Positions 15,120 to 23,447 of a DNA stretch of 36,858 nt are shown one piece after another. The notes beneath the pieces are model-generated. The model was not told where the DNA came from. It saw only the letters and a list, made by a program, of their open reading frames with translations, and did not search any database. Position 1 is the first letter of the stretch, and each line of letters begins with the position of its first letter. The stretch covers positions 1 to 36,858 of the forward strand of contig JAKIWS010000015.1 in assembly GCA_022749895.1 (NCBI GenBank), in the 5' to 3' direction. Both the position numbers and the translations under genes were made by a program. This DNA is from Thermoplasmata archaeon. GTDB taxonomy: Archaea; Thermoplasmatota; Thermoplasmata; Lutacidiplasmatales; UBA184.

Positions 15120-15731
15120 ATGTCGCACCACGGCTTTTGCATATGGCTGACGGGGCTTCCCTCCGCCGGAAAGACGACGATCGCGAAAGCGCTCACGCCG
15201 AAGCTCAAGGCGCGGGGATGGAACGTGGAGCTCCTCGACGGGGACGAGGTCCGCACCGGACTCAGTGCGGATCTCGGTTTCGACCGAAAATCTCGTGAGA
15301 TGCACGCCGCCCGGGTCACCTTCGTCTCGAAGGTTCTCGCGCGTAACGGGGTCATCCCGATCGTGGCGTTGATCTCACCGTACGCAACCTCCCGCTCCCG
15401 AGCGCGGACCGACATCGGGGCGTTTGTCGAGGTGTACGTCACGACGCCGTTGAACGTCTGCGAAGAGCGGGACGTGAAGGGTCTCTACAAGAAGGCCCGA
15501 GCAGGTCTCATCCACGAGATGACCGGTATCGACGACCCGTACGAGGCTCCAGAACATCCGGAGATCATCGTCGAGACCGTCGACCGCTCCCCCGACGACG
15601 CCGCCGAGTACATCCTGCGGGAGCTCGAGCGGCTGAAATGGCTGGCCCCGACGAAGGAGCCGGCCGCCGCATCCCCCGTCAGCCATGCCCCGTCGGCTCC
15701 GCGAGCGACCGGCGTCACGGGGAACGCCTAA
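15120..15731 (+). CDS. cysC: adenylylsulfate (APS) kinase
   Basis: [19 protein letters not shown]-loop, [67 protein letters not shown]. Confidence 0.95.
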   Translation: MSHHGFCIWLTGLPSAGKTTIAKALTPKLKARGWNVELLDGDEVRTGLSADLGFDRKSREMHAARVTFVSKVLARNGVIPIVALISPYATSRSRARTDIGAFVEVYVTTPLNVCEERDVKGLYKKARAGLIHEMTGIDDPYEAPEHPEIIVETVDRSPDDAAEYILRELERLKWLAPTKEPAAASPVSHAPSAPRATGVTGNA

Positions 15732-15790
15732 ACGGCCCCGGCGGGCTCCTTGGTCCATGCTCCCCTAATTCCAGCGGGGCGGTGCGGTTC

Positions 15791-17236
15791 GTGGTAGAGT
15801 GCGCAAGCCCCGGGCCAGACCGCGGCCCCCTACTGCTCACCGGTCGGGACCGTCAAGGCCAACGAATCGCCCGGACCGCGGCCAGCGTCGCCGTAGCCAC
15901 GTTCGTGGTGCTCGGCGGGTACGGGATCCATCATGCCACCGCCCTGAGCGTCGGGTCGGCGGGAATCGGAAAGTTTGCGGCCATCGATCACATCATCTTC
16001 GTGGTCATGGAGACTCACGCGTTCGACAACTACTTCGGGCGATACTGCCAGGTCACCGGACCGGTCTGCCCCAACACCTCGATCGGCATTCCGGCGGGAA
16101 CCTGCGTGCCGAAGGACCCGGTCCACCCGTTGAACGGATGCATTCGCCCCTACAATTTCACGAGCGCCAATCTCGTGACGGGGAGCCCTCCCCACGACTG
16201 GCCGTCGTCGCACGCCGCGTACGCGAACGGCTCCATGAACGGCTGGTACCACGCGGAGAACATGGGCCGCACACCGTTCGGGACCTACAACGGCTCGGTG
16301 TTGCCGGTCTACTGGGACATGGCGCAAAAGTTCGGCCTCGGCGACAACTTCTTTTCGTCGACCCTCACCTACAGCTTGCCCAACCACTGGTACATCATCG
16401 CGGGCGACACTCCGGCGATCATCCACAAGGGCAATCTCAACAACTTCAACATCTTCCAGAAGCATCGCTACCTCGACCAGGCCAACGCGACGCCGACGAT
16501 CGAGCAGGAACTCGCGCGCCACACGAACGTGACGTGGACCTACTATGATTGGAACCTCCGAAACTACTCGAGCGCCATCAGCAGTACCGTGACCAACACC
16601 CCGGGGAGCGCGTACGGGATCTGGAATCCGCTGGCCGCGAAGCACCAGTCGTACGCCCATCCCCAACACTTCGCTCCTATCCCCACCTTCTTTTCCGATC
16701 TCAACCACACGCTCCCGAACATCTCGTGGATCATCCCGCCCGCGAACCTTTCCGACCATCCTCCCCACAACCTGACCTTCGGTGAGAACTTCCTCGCGTC
16801 GGTCGTGAACGGCGTCGAACGATCGTCGTACTGGAACTCGACGGCGATCTTCGTCACGTGGGACGACTACGGTGGGTTCTACGATCACGTCGCCCCGCCC
16901 CAGGTCGATGGCTACGGCCTCTCGTTCCGGGTCCCGCTGCTCGTGATCTCCCCCTGGACGCCGGCCGGCTACGTCGGCAACGGGCAGTTGAGCTTCGACT
17001 CGATCCTTCACTTCCAAGAATGGAGATTCGGCCTGGGATGCCTCACGAGCCGAGACTGCAACGCGACGATGCCGGTGGGGTTCTTCGACTTCTCGATCCA
17101 CAGGGCGCCGGTTCCGTTCTCCTCGGCGCAAAGCGCCGAGTATCCGTACGCCGCCCCGCGCGATCAGCAGCCGTTCATCGAGAATCCGGCGGATTTCTCA
17201 CCCGAGTACAACGTGAGCCTCGCCGAGCTCGACTGA
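15791..17236 (+). CDS. secreted phosphoesterase (phospholipase C/acid phosphatase-like family)
   Basis: [98 protein letters not shown]. Signal-like hydrophobic N-terminus. Start codon uncertain (GTG at 15782 or 15791). Confidence 0.85.
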   Translation: MVECASPGPDRGPLLLTGRDRQGQRIARTAASVAVATFVVLGGYGIHHATALSVGSAGIGKFAAIDHIIFVVMETHAFDNYFGRYCQVTGPVCPNTSIGIPAGTCVPKDPVHPLNGCIRPYNFTSANLVTGSPPHDWPSSHAAYANGSMNGWYHAENMGRTPFGTYNGSVLPVYWDMAQKFGLGDNFFSSTLTYSLPNHWYIIAGDTPAIIHKGNLNNFNIFQKHRYLDQANATPTIEQELARHTNVTWTYYDWNLRNYSSAISSTVTNTPGSAYGIWNPLAAKHQSYAHPQHFAPIPTFFSDLNHTLPNISWIIPPANLSDHPPHNLTFGENFLASVVNGVERSSYWNSTAIFVTWDDYGGFYDHVAPPQVDGYGLSFRVPLLVISPWTPAGYVGNGQLSFDSILHFQEWRFGLGCLTSRDCNATMPVGFFDFSIHRAPVPFSSAQSAEYPYAAPRDQQPFIENPADFSPEYNVSLAELD

Positions 17237-17444
17237 CCGCTACGATCCTCGTTCAATTCTCCGATTGGAGGAGCCTCGACGGGGGCGGCACCGCCCGCTC
17301 GACCAGAAATCGTCGCGCCGGCGACGCGCAACCGAAGAGCGTCGAGCCGTGACGACATCGCGTCGCTCGCGCGAATCGACGCTTGTTCGCGTGTCGAGCT
17401 CGCGAGCGGTTTATTGATGTAGGAGAATCGCATCCGTCGATTCC

Positions 17445-17489
17445 ATGGCGAAGAAGTCCAAGAAGGGAAAGGCGAAGAAAAAGAAGTAA
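17445..17489 (+). CDS. putative 14-aa lysine-rich micropeptide
   Basis: ATG GCG AAG AAG TCC AAG AAG GGA AAG GCG AAG AAA AAG AAG TAA = MAKKSKKGKAKKKK. TATA-like gtttattgatg at about 17409-17419 (about 30 bp upstream of the ATG). Stands in an otherwise non-coding gap. Confidence 0.5.
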   Translation: MAKKSKKGKAKKKK

Positions 17490-17500
17490 CGCCGTCGCCG

Positions 17501-17576
17501 GGGTCTCGGCTGCAGCGCGGTATTTTTTCCGGAACTTCCGACTCCGCGGGCGGCCGAGACTCAATCGCCATTTTTT
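17501..17576 (+). ncRNA. nested hairpin followed by T-tract (structured 3' RNA or terminator)
   Basis: GTCTCGGC (17503-17510) pairs perfectly with GCCGAGAC (17553-17560), extendable by flanking GC/GU pairs. Inner cgcgg/ccgcg arms and ttccggaa palindrome in the loop. tttttt at 17523-17528 and 17571-17576. Confidence 0.45.
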
Positions 17577-17727
17577 ATTCGCTGTACGAAAACCCACCGC
17601 GCCGGAGCCCTCCGGGTCAACCCACCGGTAATGAATTTCGAAGGATCTCGGCGAGATCAGCCTGTCACGTCCCTCGGTCGCCCGGACGGAACCGGGCGGT
17701 ACCTACTCGAGGGCACCGCCGTGGGTC

Positions 17728-20700
17728 TCAGGTGGAGGGAGACTCGTCGGGCGGCGGGGCGTCCTCGGTCCATGGAGCGAACTCGTCGGGGGGAGGAACG
17801 TACTCGCGCGGGGGCAAGTTCGACGATCCGGGCCGGGGCCCGGCCTCTTTGCGACGTCGGACCCGGAGGGCCAGACCCAGCAGGAGGAGCACTCCGAGCA
17901 CCACGACGACCGCCCAGAGCCACCACGGGATCCCGCCGAAGGAAAGGATTCCGGGCCCCGGCCCCGCCGACCCGCCGGACGGCGTCACGGTCAGATTCGT
18001 CGTCGCGGTCGCGACGACCCCGAATCGATCGGCGACGGTCACCCGGATCGCAAAGCTGCCCGATTGGCCGGGGGTGCAGCTCCAGCTGGAGAGGTTCGTC
18101 ACCGCGCACCCGGCGGGAAGCCCGGAGAAGCTGTACGCGAGCGGCGCCGTACCGCCGGAGGCCACCACCGTAAACTGCGTCGTCGAGCCGAAGCCCACCG
18201 TCGAGGGGGAGGCGCCGAACGACTGCACGGTCGGCGGAGGGTTCACCGTCAGGAGGAGCGACGCGGGAGCCGATGCCCCGTCCGCGTCGGTCACGGTCAC
18301 GTTGATGCTGAAGGCGCCGGCGGCGGCCGGCGTGCAGGTCAAGGTCGCCGTCGACGAGGAGGCGCAACCGGCGGGTAGCCCACCGTAGACGTAGGTGAAC
18401 GGCCCGGTGCCCCCCCCGACCGTGACCGTCAGATCGGAGATGATCCCCTGCGTCACGGTCGAGGGGGTCGCGACGAACGACGTCACGCTCGGCGCCAGGG
18501 CGACGGCGAGCGTGACGTTCGCGAAGGCGCTCTCGCCGAGCGCGTCCGTGGCGAGGGCCTCGACGACGAAGGCTCCGCTCGCCGTGGGGGTGCAGCCGAG
18601 CGCGGTGGTGTTCGACGTACCACATCCCCCGGGGAGACCGGCGTACCGGTAGGAGAACGGTCCCACGCCGTCCGACACGTTCAGGGTGAACGAGGTCGAT
18701 CCACCGAGATCGAACTGCGGAGGGGAGGCGACGAACTGGGCGACCGAGGGCGACGGGACGACCCGGAGCGTCAACGACGGGCTGGGGACCGGCACACCGG
18801 CGGGACCGGTCACGGCGACGCGGACGCTCAACGAGCCGACCTGGGTCGCCGAGCACGTGACCGTCGCGGCGTTCGGCGACACGCATCCCGACGGGAGACC
18901 GCTCCATCCGAAGGCGAACGGTCCGGTGCCGTTGGCCGAAGCGCGCAGCTGCACGGAGCTACCCACATCGAGCACGGTGCGCGACGCCCAGATCGGCGCC
19001 ACCGCGTACGGTACGGAGAGCGCGGTCAGCGTGCCCGAGGCTTGGACGGTAAGTCGCGCCGCGGACGACGACGGGGGCGGCGAGCTGACCGGAAGGGAGC
19101 TCGACCATCCGACGAACGTCGTATTGACCCCGGCCGCCGCGGAGATGTTGAACGTCCCCCGCGGGAGATGGACCGTCTCCCCGTTCGCCGCGGCGACGCC
19201 GTTGATCGTCGCCACGATCGGGGACGATGACGTGGCCACAAACGTCACCGAGTAGAGCCGAAGCACAAAGTGGGCCGTCACGACCCCGCCGGCCCCGGTC
19301 ACGGTGATCTGGTTGGCCGCGACGGAGACCGGCCCCGACGTGCTCCAGCTCGTGAACCGATACTTGGCTCCGGCGAGCGCCGTGATGAGATAGGTCCCGT
19401 TCGTGAGGGTCGTGTTGAGACCGCCGTCGGCGAAACTGCTGATCAGATTGAACGCGATCGTTCCCCAGCCGACCGGGGTAACGCGGAACGTGAGGTTGAC
19501 GGGGCCCCGCACCGCGTAGCTCGCCGTGATCGTCACCGACGCGTTGAGCTGCATCCGGCTCTGCGACATGGTGGGCCGGTAGACCCAGGCGGCCTTCGGG
19601 TCGCTGACGTTCCAACGCTTGAACGCGTGACCCCCATACGGGATCGCGTTGAGGAAGTACATTCCCAGGGGTTCGATCGACGACGTCCCGTTGCCGACCG
19701 GGGGGCGACCGCTCAGCGAAACGAGGCCGTCCGTCGCCGGGGTCACGAGGAAAGTGACCTTCGCGCCGAGCGACGCGATCACGGTCGTCGTTCCGTTCTC
19801 CACGGTCACGTTGGCCCAAGGCCCGAAGTCCGTCTCGACCCCGCTCGGACCCGAGCTCCAGCCAAGGAACGTCCAGCCGGGCGCCGGGGTGGCGCGGATC
19901 GGATACGCACCGACCGAGGGATGGTAGACCCCGTAGGAGCTGTGATTGGACGGGAAGTAGGGTACCGGCGCTCCGTTGAAGGTGAGCGTGCCGTTCCCGA
20001 CCCCGCGCACGATGACCGTGGTCCCGAGGAGCGAGGGCGCGTAGGTTGCGGCGACCGAGATGATCGGGGTGGATCCGGTCACCGTCAGCCAGGTGGCGGG
20101 TTCCTCGGCCGACGCGACCCGACCCCCCGCGCCGATCACCGCCCAACCCGTGAAGCTCCAACCGGACGGCGGATACGCCTCGATCGTGTAGAGGCCGGCG
20201 GTCAGGGCGACCGACGCTCCCGACGCGACGGTCGCGATCGGCGTGCGGTTTTTGTTGGCGACGGCGGGCGAGACGGCGACCGCCCCACCCGGACCCGTAC
20301 CGTTGAACCACACGACGGTCGATGAACTGCTCGCGGCGAACGACGCCGAGAGCGAGCCGTCTCCTTGGAGGGAGACCGTCGTCCACGCGCTGTTCGGATC
20401 TTCCACGCGCGCCGCCCCTTGGGCCGTCCACGCGACGAACGCCTGACCGGCCGGGACGAGAGCATGCACGGAGTAACTTCCGAAGGCCAGGGACGGGAAC
20501 GACACCGTCTGTCCCGTCGGCGGCGCGACGACCTGGGAGAGGAAGTAGACGCCGCCCCCGGCGGCCCCGCTGGTCGACAGCCCGAGCGTTGCGTTGTTCC
20601 CGGAACAGGCTGGGACTGAGAAGTTGGTCGCCGGATAGTACGACGTCCCGATGGAATTGAGGATCGGGGTTTGGGAGTACTCCCGGCTCTGACCGAAATC

Positions 20701-22011
20701 GGTCGTCACGCCGGCGTAGTTCGTCGCGCCGAACTCGAACGCGCCCGACGGGCACGCATAGCTGAACCACGGGTAACTGCAGAACGAGCTACCGACCCGG
20801 CTCGTGCACGAGCCGTTGCTCAGCGTCGTGATCGCGAGGCTACCGCCGAGGTCCTGCGTGAACGCGACCTGCGAAGGGGCCACCGGTCCGGAGCTCGTGC
20901 CGAACGTCGGGACGCCGATCCGCCACGGCTGCTGCGTGTCGTTGGCCCAGCTGGCCGGATCGTAGCCGGGGCACGGGACGGCCGGGAGGAGCGGCGTCGA
21001 CGGCGGAACTCCCGGGCTGCATCCCTGGAAGCTGCTGTTGGACGGGATCGACGGGTTGCCTGCGTGCCCGAGCTCGAAACCCATGACGGCAGGCAGCGAT
21101 CCTCCGGACGTCCACAGCAAGCTGTCCTCGAAACCGCTTCGCGCATACGCGGGGTTGAGGGGGTAGCCTCCGGTCGAGTTGAACAATCGGACCGTCGAAG
21201 CGTTGCCGTTGGTCAGGTCCGCGACGCTGACATTTTCCCCGTACGGAGAGCCGGGCCAGCCGGTCATCTGGATCCGCAGGTGGTCCCCCTGGGACATATT
21301 GAGGTAGTCCGCACCGGGAACGCCGTTCCGATACAGCGGCTCCGAAAAGCAGGGATCTTCGCGCCCCGTCGTTCGATCGATCTGCCAGGCGACCGCTTGG
21401 CCTACCCACTGGCCCGGGCTCGTGGCGCTCGGGTGCTGCGGAGTCCGAACGTACCAACTGGAATCCGGGTAGAGCTGCACCTCGAGAAAACAGGCCGACA
21501 TCCAGGCCGTTGGGGCCGTTACCGGGAGCCCGAACCAGACGTCGGAGTAGAGATTTGATTGGTTCTTCGTCGGCCCGCCATCGGTGGGGAGCGTCACGCT
21601 CCACGTGATGTTGCCCCCGCTCCCGGTCGCGTTGGAGTAGAAGCTGAGGCCGGCCTCGTCGTGCCCGCGGCACGGGAGGAGGTACGAGGTCGGGGTTCCG
21701 GTCGACGGCCAGACTCCGTAACACCCACTCGGTCCAACTCCGCCCCCGGCGGTCGGTCCAGCGAGTGGGCGGACCTCCGGGCTTGCCGACCCCCGGGCGG
21801 GCAGAAGGTGGGGTTGGGTCGCGACTGGATCGCTCCCCGCTGTGGCCACCGGTGCGCTCACTCCCACCGCTCGGGGCGCGGCCGGCGCGGGAGTAGTCCC
21901 CCCGGCGACCGGCACGGACACGACGAGCAGCAGGACGACCAAGGTACCCGCGATGAGCGACGCCGAGAGGCTTTCCCGCCGGGAGGGCCCAATGACGACG
22001 GCGGTTTCCAT
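17728..22011 (-). CDS. very large secreted/surface protein: N-terminal extracellular domain, InlB-type B-repeats, PKD/Ig-like CX9C repeats, C-terminal TM anchor
   Basis: About 1427 aa from METAVVIGPSRRESLSASLIAGTLVVLLLVVSVPVAGG (signal). Repeats 'PSGWSFTGWAV', 'PAPGWTFLGWSSG', 'KYRFTSWSTSG', 'TTFVGWSSS', then four 'YxGLPxGC-x9-C' modules, then PWWLWAVVVVLGVLLLLGLALRVRRRK. Confidence 0.85.
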   Translation of the reverse strand: METAVVIGPSRRESLSASLIAGTLVVLLLVVSVPVAGGTTPAPAAPRAVGVSAPVATAGSDPVATQPHLLPARGSASPEVRPLAGPTAGGGVGPSGCYGVWPSTGTPTSYLLPCRGHDEAGLSFYSNATGSGGNITWSVTLPTDGGPTKNQSNLYSDVWFGLPVTAPTAWMSACFLEVQLYPDSSWYVRTPQHPSATSPGQWVGQAVAWQIDRTTGREDPCFSEPLYRNGVPGADYLNMSQGDHLRIQMTGWPGSPYGENVSVADLTNGNASTVRLFNSTGGYPLNPAYARSGFEDSLLWTSGGSLPAVMGFELGHAGNPSIPSNSSFQGCSPGVPPSTPLLPAVPCPGYDPASWANDTQQPWRIGVPTFGTSSGPVAPSQVAFTQDLGGSLAITTLSNGSCTSRVGSSFCSYPWFSYACPSGAFEFGATNYAGVTTDFGQSREYSQTPILNSIGTSYYPATNFSVPACSGNNATLGLSTSGAAGGGVYFLSQVVAPPTGQTVSFPSLAFGSYSVHALVPAGQAFVAWTAQGAARVEDPNSAWTTVSLQGDGSLSASFAASSSSTVVWFNGTGPGGAVAVSPAVANKNRTPIATVASGASVALTAGLYTIEAYPPSGWSFTGWAVIGAGGRVASAEEPATWLTVTGSTPIISVAATYAPSLLGTTVIVRGVGNGTLTFNGAPVPYFPSNHSSYGVYHPSVGAYPIRATPAPGWTFLGWSSGPSGVETDFGPWANVTVENGTTTVIASLGAKVTFLVTPATDGLVSLSGRPPVGNGTSSIEPLGMYFLNAIPYGGHAFKRWNVSDPKAAWVYRPTMSQSRMQLNASVTITASYAVRGPVNLTFRVTPVGWGTIAFNLISSFADGGLNTTLTNGTYLITALAGAKYRFTSWSTSGPVSVAANQITVTGAGGVVTAHFVLRLYSVTFVATSSSPIVATINGVAAANGETVHLPRGTFNISAAAGVNTTFVGWSSSLPVSSPPPSSSAARLTVQASGTLTALSVPYAVAPIWASRTVLDVGSSVQLRASANGTGPFAFGWSGLPSGCVSPNAATVTCSATQVGSLSVRVAVTGPAGVPVPSPSLTLRVVPSPSVAQFVASPPQFDLGGSTSFTLNVSDGVGPFSYRYAGLPGGCGTSNTTALGCTPTASGAFVVEALATDALGESAFANVTLAVALAPSVTSFVATPSTVTQGIISDLTVTVGGGTGPFTYVYGGLPAGCASSSTATLTCTPAAAGAFSINVTVTDADGASAPASLLLTVNPPPTVQSFGASPSTVGFGSTTQFTVVASGGTAPLAYSFSGLPAGCAVTNLSSWSCTPGQSGSFAIRVTVADRFGVVATATTNLTVTPSGGSAGPGPGILSFGGIPWWLWAVVVVLGVLLLLGLALRVRRRKEAGPRPGSSNLPPREYVPPPDEFAPWTEDAPPPDESPST

Positions 22012-22135
22012 CGAGTTCCCGGTGCCCCGGAGGGCGATAGGTCGGGTCCCATTCCTGCGCAGTCTTAAACCTATGCCCGGTGGCGGAATCGATCTCACGC
22101 GTGGGAGGATTTGCCGATAGAGCGGTCGAAACGGC

Positions 22136-22145
22136 TATACGTATA
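22136..22145. promoter_or_regulatory. 10-bp palindrome tatacgtata in a divergent intergenic region
   Basis: AT-rich palindrome in otherwise GC-rich DNA between the giant surface protein (-) and the secreted protein starting at 22332 (+). Confidence 0.3.
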
Positions 22146-22331
22146 TCTCCTCATTCGCCGCGCATCGTTTCGTGCCCGCCGTTACTGCGCATTCGGATGT
22201 GTATCGAGCGCATTCTTGGTCTATCGTGGCGAGCGAGGGTGGTACCGACAGGGGGGATCGGGCGTCCGTGGGATGACCGTCCATCTTCGCGCGGGAGGTC
22301 TTTTGTCATACTTGGTTTGGGAAGGACTGTG

Positions 22332-23390
22332 ATGGCTGCTCGCAGTGGACTGGTGGCCATCGTCCTCCTATGTGTGAGCTTCGGCGGCCCGATCCTGACG
22401 GGCCATCCGCCGCTGGCCCCTCCGGTTCCCCCCTTGCGCGCGGCGGTGACCCCGGAGGTCACCACGTCACCCCACGGCAACATCCTGATCCATTCACGGG
22501 CCCCGCAAGGCGCCATCACACCGGGGATGGTCCTGTCCGTAGAGTACCGCCTCGCGATCGTCAACGATACGCCCAGCATCGGGGCCGTGCCGGTACGCGT
22601 GCCCGGTACGCTCGCGAGTTTTCCCACGCAAGGAGGCCCCCTTTTCCTCTTCCAGGTCGGGCGCAATGTCACGCTCTCCGGAACCGGATTCAGCGACCCG
22701 AACGCTACGAACAGCCCCCAGCTCCTCACCAACGCGTCAGCGTTCCAGACCGGCGAGACCGCAACGTTCGACACGCAACTGGCCGCGCTGATGACGCCGT
22801 TCCCGTACGGCCAGCTGACGCTCGAGGCCCAGTGGCAGTGGACGCTGACGGCGCAGGACGGCTCGCACCTCAACGGCTCGTGGTCCCCGACGATCCCGCA
22901 GGTCATCCACCCGGCCCAGTATGCCTACCTGGTCAGCATCGGCCCGGCCCAGGTGGCGCCGGGGGGCGGCATCACCTCGTGCCTCGGTGGCTCGATCGTG
23001 AACCGCACGTTTTCGCTCCACGCGGAGACCGTCCACCCCCTCAACGACTTCGTGCAGAACACGAACACCGTGCCGGCGACGCAAAGTTCGCCGTTCTGCC
23101 AGACGATCGTGATTCCGTCGAGCGTGCCACCGCAGCCGCTCATTGTCCACATCTGGGACTACGGGAGTGTTACCCTCCTTCTCTACATCGTTAAGGTAGG
23201 ACTCCTCAACGCCTCCAAGCTCAACGGTTCCGGGCCGGCCGCGCTCCCCTGGGTGTACTACGTCGACGGCGGGGCCCTGGCGGTCGGCGGCGGGATCGTC
23301 TTGTGGATGCTCGCGGGCCGCCGGCCCGGTCGGCCTACCGCCCCCGCGGCAGAATCGGATGCGCCGATGCCCGAAGGCCCTCCGCGGTAG
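22332..23390 (+). CDS. secreted protein with C-terminal TM anchor, unknown function
   Basis: MAARSGLVAIVLLCVSFGGPILTG signal peptide; many N-x-S/T sequons; ALPWVYYVDGGALAVGGGIVLWMLAGRRPGRP TM plus basic tail. ATG at 22332 chosen over the longer track ORF. Confidence 0.7.
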   Translation: MAARSGLVAIVLLCVSFGGPILTGHPPLAPPVPPLRAAVTPEVTTSPHGNILIHSRAPQGAITPGMVLSVEYRLAIVNDTPSIGAVPVRVPGTLASFPTQGGPLFLFQVGRNVTLSGTGFSDPNATNSPQLLTNASAFQTGETATFDTQLAALMTPFPYGQLTLEAQWQWTLTAQDGSHLNGSWSPTIPQVIHPAQYAYLVSIGPAQVAPGGGITSCLGGSIVNRTFSLHAETVHPLNDFVQNTNTVPATQSSPFCQTIVIPSSVPPQPLIVHIWDYGSVTLLLYIVKVGLLNASKLNGSGPAALPWVYYVDGGALAVGGGIVLWMLAGRRPGRPTAPAAESDAPMPEGPPR

Positions 23391-23447
23391 CCCCGGTTTG
23401 GGCGCGCAGGGTCGGCGTCGGCGTACCCGGGGTACCTCGTGCGGCGG

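Noticed and set aside
17631-18388. + strand ORFs 17631..18173 and 17732..18388 after the micropeptide
   Set aside because: Antisense to the repeat region of the giant surface protein; not a regulated downstream gene.
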